This document shows, in pieces, positions 8,905 through 18,000 of a DNA stretch of 64,000 nt (its first letter is position 1; every line of letters starts with the position of its first letter). This DNA is from RI-153 sp963721725. Its GTDB lineage: Bacteria; Chloroflexota; Anaerolineae; Caldilineales; Caldilineaceae. Position numbers and translations under genes: made by a program. The stretch is from assembly GCA_963721725.1 (NCBI GenBank), contig CAVRLX010000032.1, positions 1-64,000 of the forward strand, in the 5' to 3' direction. The notes beneath the pieces are model-generated. The model was not told the DNA's origin. It searched no databases and saw nothing but the letters and a program-made list of their open reading frames with translations.

Positions 8905-10152
8905 ATGATCCGAATCGGCATTGTTGGCTGTGGACGTATTTTGAACGCGCATCTCCACGGCTATCGAAAGCTGCGCGAAGCAGGCTTTGATAACTTTCGC
9001 ATTACGGCGTTGGTGGCGCGCAACCGCGACGATGCACTCATGTTCCGCACACGCGGCGAAGGCCCCACGCCGCGCCCGCCTGTGTTGCCGCCAGAATCCG
9101 GCGATCCACTGGCCGCGCCGCACCTCTATCTCAGCGACTTTCAGCCCGATACCGACGTGGCGATCTTCACTGACTATCGGGAGATGATCGCTTCGGGGCT
9201 GGTGGACGCGGTCAACGACTTCACCACGCTTTCCATGCACCATCAGATCGGCGTGGCTGCGCTGGAGGCCGGGCTGCATCTGTTGACCCAAAAGCCGCTG
9301 GCGATTTCGGTGCGGGCCGGGCGGCTGATGGTGGATGCGGCGCAGCAAAAGGGGCTGACCCTGGGCCTCTTTGAAAACGTGCGCCAAAGCAGCCATGTAC
9401 GCGCCGCGCACTGGGCCGTGGCGCAGGGTCTGATCGGTGATCTGCAAATGGCCCTTTTTGGCGGCATCGGCGGGCCGTGGTCGCCCACCGTAATTGTGGC
9501 CGAGACGCCGTGGCGCCATCGCAAATTAGAGGCGGGCGGCGGCGGGGCCATTGACATTGGCGTGCATGTGATGCACTGGCTGCGCTACGTCTGCGGCGAA
9601 GTGGCAACCGTGAGCGGCACGGTGCGCACGCTGGAGCCGACCCGCTATTTACACGGCGATCCGTCCACCGGCGTCAGCGTGGAGGCGAATGTAGATGATA
9701 CCTACATGGCGACGGTGACGACGGAACGCGGTGCGCTGGCGCAGTTGATCTTCTCGTGGGGCGGGCATGGCGAGGCGGCGGGCTTCCCCGGCGGGCCGAT
9801 TTTTTATGGCAGCAAAGGCTGCATCAAAGGCGGTGAGATTATCCTTGACGACGGCAGCCGCCAGAATCTGAACGAGATCTTTCGCGCCCAGGCCGATCCT
9901 AAGTTGCTCGCCCGCTTCTTCCCCCACGGCTTTGAAGATCCCTACACCATCCAACAGTGGGATTGGCTCGATGCCATCGGGCGCGGTGGTCAACCCGAAA
10001 CCGACGGCAGCGAAGGGCTGCACGATCTGGCCGCAGCCTTTGCCATGATCGAATCTTCGCACCTGGGCCGCACGGTGACATTGGAAGAGGTGTTGAGCGG
10101 GAAAGTCGACGGGTATCAGCGTGAGATTGATGAATTTTATGGGATTGTTTGA
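8905..10152 (+). CDS. Gfo/Idh/MocA family oxidoreductase
   Basis: This 415-residue NAD(P)-dependent dehydrogenase begins with the Rossmann segment IGIVGCGRI, has a good ribosome-binding site (CGGAGG) and ends in the C-terminal alpha/beta domain of the family. The usual EKP motif is TQKPL here, keeping the Lys but not the Glu. GGGAIDIGVHVMHW carries the Asp and His expected near the active site. An insertion of about 40 residues after the first strand (acidic, Pro-rich PTPRPPVLPPES) makes it longer than the two paralogues downstream. The substrate is probably a sugar, inositol or their keto derivatives. Confidence 0.85.
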   Translation: MIRIGIVGCGRILNAHLHGYRKLREAGFDNFRITALVARNRDDALMFRTRGEGPTPRPPVLPPESGDPLAAPHLYLSDFQPDTDVAIFTDYREMIASGLVDAVNDFTTLSMHHQIGVAALEAGLHLLTQKPLAISVRAGRLMVDAAQQKGLTLGLFENVRQSSHVRAAHWAVAQGLIGDLQMALFGGIGGPWSPTVIVAETPWRHRKLEAGGGGAIDIGVHVMHWLRYVCGEVATVSGTVRTLEPTRYLHGDPSTGVSVEANVDDTYMATVTTERGALAQLIFSWGGHGEAAGFPGGPIFYGSKGCIKGGEIILDDGSRQNLNEIFRAQADPKLLARFFPHGFEDPYTIQQWDWLDAIGRGGQPETDGSEGLHDLAAAFAMIESSHLGRTVTLEEVLSGKVDGYQREIDEFYGIV

Positions 10153-10160
10153 AAGACCAT

Positions 10161-10246
10161 AGACGGAGGACGACGGACGAACGGATCAGTCTCGAAAATT
10201 ACTCCTGTCGCCAAACGTTCGTCCATCGTCTTGCGTCCTCCGTCCT
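10161..10246. repeat. Word-repeat hairpin between two dehydrogenase genes
   Basis: The left arm is built of GACGGAGGACGACGGACGAACG-type words and the right arm of their complement (CGTTCGTCC...GTCCTCCGTC). This gives a long imperfect stem around a central loop of about 30 bases. It fills most of the gap between two Gfo/Idh/MocA genes and may attenuate transcription. Confidence 0.75.
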
Positions 10247-10279
10247 CAGCACCAACATTAAAAACGAGGGGTACTCTTC

Positions 10280-11293
10280 ATGAAACGAATCGGAATTATC
10301 GGGGCGGGGGCAATTGCACGGGTCCACGCCGACCGCTGGCAGAAGATGCCAGGGGCAGAAATTGCGGGCTATTTCGACATTGTGCCCGAAGCAGCACAGC
10401 GGGCGGTGGCTCAATATGGCGGGCGCGTCTATGACAGCCTGCATGGACTGTTGGCTGATGTAGACGCCGTGGACATCTGCACCACGGCGGTTGCCCACAA
10501 GGAACCGATCCTGGCGGCGGCGGCGGCGGGCGTGCCCATGGTCTGTGAAAAGCCGCTGGCGCGCCGCTTGAGGGATTGTTACGAGATCGTTGAGACGGTG
10601 GAACGCACAGGCACTCCGCTTTTTGTGGCCCAGGTGGTGCGCTTCTTCCCCCAATATGCCCGCGCCAAACAGTTATTAGACAGCGGCCAGTTGGGCGAGC
10701 CGGGGGTGATCCGCACCGTGCGCGGCGGCTCTATGCCGCGAGCGGGGGGGACCTTCCACAGCAGCTATTACAGCGATTTCGAGCAGAGCGGCGGCACGAT
10801 TTTGGATGTGAGCATCCACGATATTGACTTTGTGCGCTGGTGCTTTGGCGAGGTGGAGCGGGTCTTTGCGCGGGGGCTGATGTTCGCCGGCGAAGGCAAG
10901 GATCATGCGCTGATCACGCTGCGCTTTGAGAATGGCGCGCTTGGGCACATTGAGGGCAGTTGGGCCTTCCCGCCTGGAAAGTTCCGCACACGGCTGGAAA
11001 TCGCAGGCACCAAGGGCATTGTGGAATGGGATTCGCTGGACCGCGATCCGATGGAGATCAGCCTGATCGATCCCGACGCCGGGCCGGATGTTACTGCGTC
11101 CTCGGCCAGCCCGCTGGCGGTTGAGGACGATCCCTATTATGGGGAATTGGCTCACTTTATTGAGTGCATCGAAAGCCGCAAGCCCTTTCTGGTCTCCCCA
11201 CACGACGGGCTGATGGCTGTGAAGATCTCCCTGGCCGCCATCGAATCTGAGCGGCGCGGGGAGCCGGTGCGGATTGCAGAATTTAATGAGTAG
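10280..11293 (+). CDS. Gfo/Idh/MocA family oxidoreductase
   Basis: This is a 337-residue NAD(P)-dependent dehydrogenase. IGIIGAGAIARVHADRW forms the dinucleotide-binding loop, VCEKPLARR is the EKP motif whose Lys is catalytic in the family, and GGTILDVSIHDIDFVRW supplies the C-terminal catalytic Asp/His. It has the standard length. Together with the dehydrogenases on either side and the isomerase it probably catalyses successive oxidation and reduction of a sugar or cyclitol. The exact substrate cannot be read from sequence. Its 3' end is again in repeat words. Confidence 0.88.
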   Translation: MKRIGIIGAGAIARVHADRWQKMPGAEIAGYFDIVPEAAQRAVAQYGGRVYDSLHGLLADVDAVDICTTAVAHKEPILAAAAAGVPMVCEKPLARRLRDCYEIVETVERTGTPLFVAQVVRFFPQYARAKQLLDSGQLGEPGVIRTVRGGSMPRAGGTFHSSYYSDFEQSGGTILDVSIHDIDFVRWCFGEVERVFARGLMFAGEGKDHALITLRFENGALGHIEGSWAFPPGKFRTRLEIAGTKGIVEWDSLDRDPMEISLIDPDAGPDVTASSASPLAVEDDPYYGELAHFIECIESRKPFLVSPHDGLMAVKISLAAIESERRGEPVRIAEFNE

Positions 11294-11330
11294 CTTGTAG
11301 ACTCGCGGTAAATTACTCATTACTCGTTAC
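11281..11330. repeat. Word-repeat hairpin at dehydrogenase 3' end
   Basis: TAATGAGTA, which contains the stop TAG, pairs with TTACTCATTACTCG after a short loop. The same TTACTCA word is tandemly repeated at 47880-47905. Confidence 0.6.
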
Positions 11331-11351
11331 ACAAATAAAAGGATGAATATC

Positions 11352-12356
11352 ATGACCCAATCACACAATTCTCCTCTCCGCATTGGCATGTTCAGCTTTG
11401 CCCACATGCACGCAGTAAGCTACGCCCACGCCCTGCGCCAGATCCCCGGTGTGGAATTGGTGGGCATTTATGACGAAAACAGCGAGCGCGGCAAAACCTG
11501 GGCCGCGGCCAACGAAACCGCCTATTTTGTCAGCGCCGAAGCCCTGCTTGACACGGGGCTGGACGGCGTGGTGATCTGCTCGGAAAATATCAACCATCGG
11601 CCCATGGTGGAAGTGGCTGCCGGGCGCGTGGGCGCAATCTTGTGCGAGAAGCCGATTGCCACCACCGTGGCCGACGCCCAGGCCATGATCGACCGCTGTG
11701 CCGAGACCGGCACAAAATTACAGATCGCCTTTCCGGTGCGCTATTCGCCGCCGATTCAACACCTCAAGAAGACATTGGACGAGGGCAAATTGGGCCGCAT
11801 CTACAGCGCCAAATGTACCAATCACGGAACCATGCCCGGCGGCTGGTTTGTGCAAAAAGCGCTCTCTGGCGGCGGCGCGGTCATCGATCACACGGTTCAT
11901 GTCATCGACGTGCTGCGCTGGTTCTGGGGCGCGGAAGTCGTCGAGGTATACGCCGAAGTGGGCGAAAGCCTGATCCACCCCGGCTTGGGTATTGACGACG
12001 CCGGGATGCTCTCGTTCAAGCTGAGCAACGGCATCTACGGCACGTTGGATACAAGCTGGTCGCGTCCCAAAAGCTACGCCACTTGGGGCGATGTCAAGAT
12101 CGAAGTGCTGGGCGAAAATGGCATTGTGCGCGTCGACGCCACCGGCCAATATCTGACCGCCGCCACAGAAAAGACCGGGCGTACACAACGTATTGGCTGG
12201 GGCAGCAACATGGACACGGGCCTGATCCGCGACTTCATCGACATGATCCACACCGGACGGGAGCCGTTCATCACCGGCTATGACGGCCTCAAAGCGATGG
12301 AAGTGGCATTGGCTGCGTACGAATCGGCGGCGACGGGCAGACCGGTGGCGCTGTAA
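11352..12356 (+). CDS. Gfo/Idh/MocA family oxidoreductase
   Basis: This 334-residue dehydrogenase of the same superfamily has LCEKPIATT as the EKP motif and GGGAVIDHTVHVIDVLRW as the substrate-site segment. The Rossmann glycine loop is atypical (IGMFSFAHMHAVSYAHAL), as in a subset that keeps the fold but binds the cofactor differently. The ATG at 11352 is preferred over 11343 because AAAAGGA lies 9 bases upstream. With its two paralogues it forms a set of three dehydrogenases, and the isomerase gene follows after 57 bases. Confidence 0.86.
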   Translation: MTQSHNSPLRIGMFSFAHMHAVSYAHALRQIPGVELVGIYDENSERGKTWAAANETAYFVSAEALLDTGLDGVVICSENINHRPMVEVAAGRVGAILCEKPIATTVADAQAMIDRCAETGTKLQIAFPVRYSPPIQHLKKTLDEGKLGRIYSAKCTNHGTMPGGWFVQKALSGGGAVIDHTVHVIDVLRWFWGAEVVEVYAEVGESLIHPGLGIDDAGMLSFKLSNGIYGTLDTSWSRPKSYATWGDVKIEVLGENGIVRVDATGQYLTAATEKTGRTQRIGWGSNMDTGLIRDFIDMIHTGREPFITGYDGLKAMEVALAAYESAATGRPVAL

Positions 12357-12413
12357 GCCGGGACAGACGACGGACCGCTCATCATTATCTCATCATCCAC
12401 ACAGGAGTCTACA

Positions 12414-13280
12414 ATGTCCACACCCACCCTGCGCCTGGGCACCTCCACCTATTCATATTGGCATTTCACCCCAGAAAAGTTTCCGATTGAAAATGTCATG
12501 GACGAAGCCCACAAATTGGGGCTGAACGGCGTCGAAATCCTGCACCGTCAGATGGAATCCGAAGAAAATAGCTATCTGCAAAAACTCAAACGCCACGCCT
12601 TTCGCCTGGGGCTGGATCTTTACAACCTCTCCATTCACCAGGATTTTGTACATGATGACCCAGCGGTGCGCCAGCAGCACATCGACCACACACTGCACTG
12701 TATTGACCTGGCCCACGAGATGGGTATCGGTTCGATCCGCATCAACTCGGGCGGCTTTCGCAAGGGCGGCAGCTTTGACGATCTGATCAAGGCCAAGGGC
12801 TGGGTGGAGCCGTGGGCAGGGGCCAGCCGGGATGATGGCTTTGCCTGGGTAGTCGATGCTATCGAAAAGTGTATCCCCCACGCCGAAAAACGTGGCGTCA
12901 TGTTGCTGTTGGAAAATCATTGGGGGTTGACCACCTTTGCCGCTGACATGGTGCGCATCATCGAGACGGTGAATTCACCCTGGCTGGCGGCGATCCTCGA
13001 CATGGGCAACTTCCTGTTTGAGGATGACATGTATGCCGCCGTGCAGACCGTGGCCCCCCACATCTGGCTGGCCCACGCCAAGACCTATTTCGGCGGCGGC
13101 ACTTGGTATACGCTGGATCTGGACTATGCGCGCATCTTCCGCACGCTGCTCGACGCGGGCTGGCAGGGATATTGCTCGATTGAAATGGAAGGCGCTGAGG
13201 ATGCTTTCACAGCGGTGCCCAAAAGTGTTGAGATGCTGCGGGCGGCGTGGGCGGCAGCCAATCACAAGGTGACAAGGTGA
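12414..13280 (+). CDS. Sugar phosphate isomerase/epimerase family protein (xylose isomerase-like TIM barrel)
   Basis: This is a 288-residue TIM-barrel protein of the AP_endonuc_2 superfamily, which includes IolE/IolI, hydroxypyruvate isomerase and ketose epimerases. Metal ligands of the family appear as Glu167 (LLENHWG), Asp196 (AILDMGN), His221 (LAHAKTYF) and Glu257 (SIEMEG). An AGGAG site precedes the ATG. It closes the catabolic cluster and probably interconverts or dehydrates the keto-sugar made by the dehydrogenases. The final codons (HKVTR, stop) lie in the 5' arm of the terminator hairpin. Confidence 0.86.
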   Translation: MSTPTLRLGTSTYSYWHFTPEKFPIENVMDEAHKLGLNGVEILHRQMESEENSYLQKLKRHAFRLGLDLYNLSIHQDFVHDDPAVRQQHIDHTLHCIDLAHEMGIGSIRINSGGFRKGGSFDDLIKAKGWVEPWAGASRDDGFAWVVDAIEKCIPHAEKRGVMLLLENHWGLTTFAADMVRIIETVNSPWLAAILDMGNFLFEDDMYAAVQTVAPHIWLAHAKTYFGGGTWYTLDLDYARIFRTLLDAGWQGYCSIEMEGAEDAFTAVPKSVEMLRAAWAAANHKVTR

Positions 13281-13309
13281 GTCTGCACCTTGTCACCTTG
13301 TGATTTTTC
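13261..13309 (+). terminator. Perfect 19-bp hairpin terminator made of repeat words
   Basis: ATCACAAGGTGACAAGGTG at 13261-13279 pairs perfectly with 13286-13304 around the 6-base loop AGTCTG, followed by TTTTT. The 5' arm includes the stop codon of the isomerase and consists of tandem ACAAGGTG words. It looks like a Rho-independent terminator for the sugar cluster. Confidence 0.85.
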
Positions 13310-13347
13310 TTGGGCCGTGTTTTTCTGAACCCCTGTGGAGGTCTACC

Positions 13348-13848
13348 ATGCTGGAATCTGCTCAAACTGATGTACCGGATATTTTGATCCGCCTGCTCAT
13401 GGCTGGTGTGATTGGCGGGCTGATTGGCTATGAGCGCCGCGTCCATCACAAGGCGATTGGCATTGCTGGGATGATTATGATTGCGATTGGCAGCGCCACC
13501 TACATGCTGCTGGCACGCCATCTGGGCGAAAACGATCCTGCTGCCATCAGCCGCACCCTGCAAGGGATGCTTTCGGGGATCGGCTTTCTGGGCGGCGCGG
13601 TGATCTTCAAATCAGGCAAGGACGTGCGCGGCATCAAAGCCGCCGCTGCTGTCTGGATCACCGGCGCCATAGGGCTGGCGATTGGCACTGATTATTGGTG
13701 GCTCAGTATCATTGTGGGCGCGGTGACCGTGTTGATCATGTTTATCTCCGACCGCATCCCCGACCGTGTACGCCAGCAAAAGCAGGAAGAACCAACGGTG
13801 GAGGATGAAGGTGGCTATTGGAAGAACAAGGGCGACTCTCAAAGCTGA
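13348..13848 (+). CDS. MgtC/SapB family membrane protein
   Basis: This is a 166-residue membrane protein with four hydrophobic segments and the MgtC signatures GLIGYERR, LSGIGFLGGAVIFK and AAAVWITGAIGLAIG. MgtC proteins are linked to survival in low magnesium and to control of ATP synthase or membrane potential in pathogens. The role in environmental bacteria is unclear. The open frame reaches back to 13300, but the ATG at 13348 follows GTGGAGG and begins the conserved domain. The C-terminal MgtC regulatory domain is absent, so this is the short SapB-like form. Confidence 0.88.
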   Translation: MLESAQTDVPDILIRLLMAGVIGGLIGYERRVHHKAIGIAGMIMIAIGSATYMLLARHLGENDPAAISRTLQGMLSGIGFLGGAVIFKSGKDVRGIKAAAAVWITGAIGLAIGTDYWWLSIIVGAVTVLIMFISDRIPDRVRQQKQEEPTVEDEGGYWKNKGDSQS

Positions 13849-13893
13849 GGACAAAAGAGCCGTTTTGCGTGGACTGGATGTAGAGCTAATTAC

Positions 13894-13912
13894 GGACAAG
13901 GCGCGCTTGTCC
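13894..13912. other. Small palindrome between mgtC-like and phosphatidyltransferase genes
   Basis: GGACAAG and CTTGTCC flank a 5-base loop. A second complementary pair, GCGTGGAC (13867-13874) and GTCCACGC (13909-13916), overlaps it, so two alternative structures are possible. No T-tract follows, and the function is unknown. Confidence 0.4.
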
Positions 13913-14030
13913 ACGCACAATGGAGAGTACAAGTGACGAGCACAGGCGCTTTCACCGGCCCTGTGCTCGTTTCTATTCCACCGAGCTTCGTTCTGCCTAC
14001 GGCTGAAATCTCTTTCAAAGGAGAGCATTC

Positions 14031-14636
14031 ATGAAAGATGCGATGTTGCGGCAACAGAAAGATCGGCTGTTGCAACCATTCGTCAAACGATTCTTGGCCG
14101 AGATCTCGCCTAATCTGCTTTCTTGTATTGCCGTCATTCCTGGCATTCTGGCGGCGTTGGCGATTCTCTACGGAGCGGTCTGGGCAGGGCTAGGCTTCTG
14201 GCTCCTCAACCGCTTCTTAGATGGCTTGGACGGTCTCGTCGCCCGTGTTCACGACAAAAAGAGTGATCTGGGTGGCTACTTGGATCTGCTGTTGGACTTT
14301 GTGGTCTATCTCGCCGTGCCTGCGGCCTTTGTCGTCGCGTCCCCCAGCCCGCTTGCCTATTGGTCGCTCGTCCTGCTGCTGGCTTCCTATCAAATGAACA
14401 CCCTTTCGTGGACATTGCTCTCGGCCCTGATGGAGAAGCGCCAGACGGCACAAGTTGGGCGGCTAACCAGCATCGAAATGCCCGTGGGTCTGGTTGAGGG
14501 AACGGAAACGGTGATTTTTTACTCGCTCTTCTTCTTCCTGCCACACTACACACCCTGGCTTTTCATCACCATGGCAACTCTGGTTTTCATCACAGTGGGG
14601 CAGCGCGTTTTATGGGCATGGCAGAACCTAAAATAG
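14031..14636 (+). CDS. CDP-alcohol phosphatidyltransferase family protein
   Basis: This is a 201-residue integral membrane enzyme of the CDP-alcohol phosphotransferase family, which joins a CDP-linked donor and an alcohol in phospholipid synthesis. The D-G-x2-A-R-x8-G-x3-D-x3-D signature is complete at about residues 67-90 (DGLVAR then GGYLDLLLD), so it should be active. Hydrophobic segments follow on both sides. The acceptor (glycerol phosphate, inositol phosphate or other) cannot be assigned from the motif. A purine-rich AAAGGAGAG stretch precedes the ATG. Confidence 0.88.
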   Translation: MKDAMLRQQKDRLLQPFVKRFLAEISPNLLSCIAVIPGILAALAILYGAVWAGLGFWLLNRFLDGLDGLVARVHDKKSDLGGYLDLLLDFVVYLAVPAAFVVASPSPLAYWSLVLLLASYQMNTLSWTLLSALMEKRQTAQVGRLTSIEMPVGLVEGTETVIFYSLFFFLPHYTPWLFITMATLVFITVGQRVLWAWQNLK

Positions 14637-14660
14637 GAATCTTTTCCAAGTTCAAACAAT

Positions 14661-14689
14661 TTGACAAGCCTCAAATTGCCTAGTATACT
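14661..14689 (+). promoter_or_regulatory. Consensus sigma70-type promoter for the tRNA operon
   Basis: TTGACA at 14661-14666 and TATACT at 14684-14689 are separated by exactly 17 bases, placed about 35 bases before the first tRNA. It is the best housekeeping promoter seen in the window. Confidence 0.85.
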
Positions 14690-14721
14690 GCCGTAGTCAG
14701 CCCTTGCAAGTCTTTCGGCCC

Positions 14722-14811
<90 letters not shown>

Positions 14812-14839
14812 ATGGCAATGCTGACACTAGCAGACAACT

Positions 14840-14934
<95 letters not shown>

Positions 14935-14939
14935 TATAT

Positions 14940-15013
14940 GCGCTCGTAGCTCAGCTGGATAGAGCGACGGCTTGCGGAGCCGTAGGTCGTAGGTTCAAGT
15001 CCTACCGAGCGTA
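14940..15013 (+). tRNA. tRNA-Arg (anticodon GCG)
   Basis: A standard cloverleaf with acceptor GCGCTCG/CGAGCGT (one G-U pair), anticodon loop TTGCGGA giving GCG, and T-loop TTCAAGT. Only six bases after the CCA of the previous tRNA, so it is probably processed from one transcript. Confidence 0.93.
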
Positions 15014-15018
15014 CTACG

Positions 15019-15050
15019 AAAAACTGGCCTGAATTTCAGGCCAGTTTTTT
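15019..15050 (+). terminator. Rho-independent terminator of the tRNA operon
   Basis: AAAACTGGCCTGAA and TTCAGGCCAGTTTT form a stem with a minimal loop, followed by a T run. It lies six bases after the tRNA-Arg. The A-tract on the other side could also terminate transcription of mfd from the opposite strand. Confidence 0.9.
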
Positions 15051-15084
15051 GTTCTATATCGCAGCAGCATACAAAGATATTTTT

Positions 15085-18000
15085 CTACCTCCTGCCCCCC
15101 AGTTGCCCAAACCCCGCCACTTCCACTGTCAACACTTCCAGCGCGCGCACCAACAGCAGCCGCCAAAACTCGTCTTCGTCAATGGGGATGTAGACCGCCT
15201 CGCGGCCTACATGGATGCCATTTTCGGGAATAAACGCGCCGGCGTCATCGGTGTGACCGAGGGCCATGCGCAGCGTGGTTTGGAGCTTGCGGCGGACGCT
15301 ATCGCTGAGATCGGCTTCAATGCGGATCGCCACTTGATCGCGCCGTCGCCCAATGTTGGGGACGCCCGCGCGCACGGCCAGCGTTTTGATGCGGATCTGG
15401 TAGAAAAGATTCTCCACGGCGTCGGGCACAGACTCCGTGTCGGCGTCTTTGCCAAAGCGGTCGAGTAATTCCTGACGCATTTCATCGATCTCCGCCTGAC
15501 TGTTTAACCCAGCAATGCGCCGATAAAGTTGCAAGCGCAGTGTTTCGTCGGCCACATAGTCGGCAGGAATCTCCGCCACCAGCGGCAGATCCAGTGTCAC
15601 GGGCGGGGCCAGCGGATCGTCGAGGGCGAAGGGAAGGGGGGCTTCATCCGCGGCGATTTGCAAGTTACGATTTGCGATTTGCGATTCGTGCAGGGTCTCT
15701 GCTTCTTCACTTGTCCCTTGCCATCTGCCATCTGTCACCCGCTCAAAGCGCTCTTTTTTGCGCCGCATGTCGTTGATGGCCTGGGCCAGCAAACGCGTGT
15801 AGAGATCAAAGCCCACCGAGGCGATCTGCCCGGATTGTTTTGCACCGAGCAATTCGCCTGCGCCGCGAATCTCCAGATCGCGCATGGCGATGCGGAAGCC
15901 CGCGCCCAGTTCTTCGCTGCTTTCCAAGAGCGCTTCCAGGCGGCGGCGCGCATCAAACGAGAGCGGCGTGTGCTTTTCGTGGAGCAAATAGCAATAGCCG
16001 CGCACGGCCCCGCGCCCCACGCGTCCGCGCAGTTGATAGAGCTGCGCCAGCCCAAAATGATCAGCGCGGTTGATGATCATGGTATTGGCGCGGCGGATGT
16101 CGAGGCCATTTTCCACAATCGTGGTGCAGACCAACACATCGATCTCGCCCTCGGCAAACTTGACCATCATCTCCTCCAGATCGCGCTCGGCCAGTTGCCC
16201 ATGCCCCACGCCCACCACGGCATCGGGGATCAAGCGGCTGATGCGAGCGGCGATCTGTTCAATGCCTTGTACGCGGTTATGTACGAAAAAGACCTGGCCT
16301 TGTCGCTCCAGTTCACGGCTAATCGCCTGTTTGATCAGCACCTCGTCGTATTCCGAAAGGATAGTGCGCACGGGCATGCGTTCTTCGGGCGGTGTGTTAA
16401 TGGTGCTCATATCGCGCACACCGCTCAGGCTCATGTGCAGCGTGCGCGGGATGGGCGTGGCGCTGAGCGTGAGCACGTCAACCTGGGTGCGAAGCTGTTT
16501 CAGCCGCTCCTTGTGCGAGACGCCAAAGCGCTGCTCTTCGTCCACAATCAGCAGCCCCAGATCTTTGAACTCAATGTCGTTGCTGAGCAGGCGGTGCGTG
16601 CCGATGACAATATCCACACTCCCTTCGCGCAGCCCCGTGAGAACCTTCTCTTGTTGAGCCTGGGTGCGAAAGCGCGAGAGCATCTCCACGCGCACCGGAA
16701 ACATCTCCAAACGGCGGCTAAAGGTGCGGTAGTGTTGCTGCGCCAGCACCGTGGTGGGGACAAGCACCGCCACCTGTTTGCTGTCGTTAATGGCCTTGAA
16801 CGCTGCCCGAATGCCCACTTCGGTTTTGCCATAGCCCACGTCGCCGATGATGATACGGTCCATGGGCTGCGCCGCTTCCATATCCTGTTTCACGTCTTCA
16901 ATCGCACGCAGTTGATCTTCAGTCTCTTGGAAGGGGAAAGCCGCCTCCATCTCGTCCTGCCAGAGGCCGTCGGGGCTATAGGCATAGCCACGCACCACCT
17001 CGCGCTCGGCATAAAGGGCCAGCAGATCCTCGGCAATGTCCTCTACGGCTTTTTTGGCCCGCTCCTTCACCATCTGCCAATCGGCCGTGCCCAGCCGTGT
17101 AATGGCCGGGGGCACGCCGCCATCGCCCGCGCCCACATAGCGGCTCAGACGGTCGGCTTGGTGGACGGGGACGTAGAGTTTGTCATTTTGCGCGTAGTTG
17201 ACCTGTAAATATTCGCGCTCGGCCCCGCCCAATTCCAACCGCACGAGTCCTTCATATTGGCCGATGCCGTGTTCCATATGCACGACATAATCGCTGGCTT
17301 TGACATCCGCAAAGAAGAGTTCGGGGGCCACGGTGGATTGGGGTTTACGCTTCTTGCGTGCCACGGGCTTGCGCCAGCCAAAAAGCTCGGCGTCGGTGAG
17401 GAGGTGCAGAATTGACGATTGACGATTGACGATTGACGATTGAGCAGCAACGTTGGCTTCTTCAGACTGCCCGTTCTCCAGTCCCTGATCCTCTGTCCCG
17501 CCGCAGGGTGAAGCCGTCGTTGAGGGTGCCTTGCAGCAGTGTGACGCCGAGTTGGGGGGGCGTTTCCAGATCGGCGCGCAGGTGAACGGGGATGCCGGCG
17601 CTGGTTAGCTCTTCTTGCAGCCGCGCTGCTTGGCGGGTGATCATTACCACGCTGTGGCCGGATTCGGTATATTTTTGTACCTCACGCAAAATGCGCTTGG
17701 TCTCGCCGCCAAAGCTGGGACCAGGCGCAAAGGCGCGCGCCAGCGGCGTGTTGGCGCTTTGGGCGCTGCCATCCAGATTGCCAAAGCCAAGCAGAATGGG
17801 CGACCGTGCTTGTAAATTTTCCACGATTTCGGCGGCGGGGAAGAAACTGCTGGCGAAGCCTGTGGGCAGTTCACCGCTGCGTTGCAATTCTTCGCGGATC
17901 TGTCCATTGCGCCGCTCGGTCTCCAAAAGTTCGCTGACCAACGCCGCACCGTCATCGACCAAAACAGTGGTGTTGTCGGGCAGGTGATCGAGCAGCGAGG

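Noticed and set aside
15529..17208. A 559-residue open frame antisense to mfd
   Set aside because: It has no family resemblance, mirrors the codon bias of Mfd on the other strand, and lacks a ribosome-binding site; it is a shadow of the real gene.
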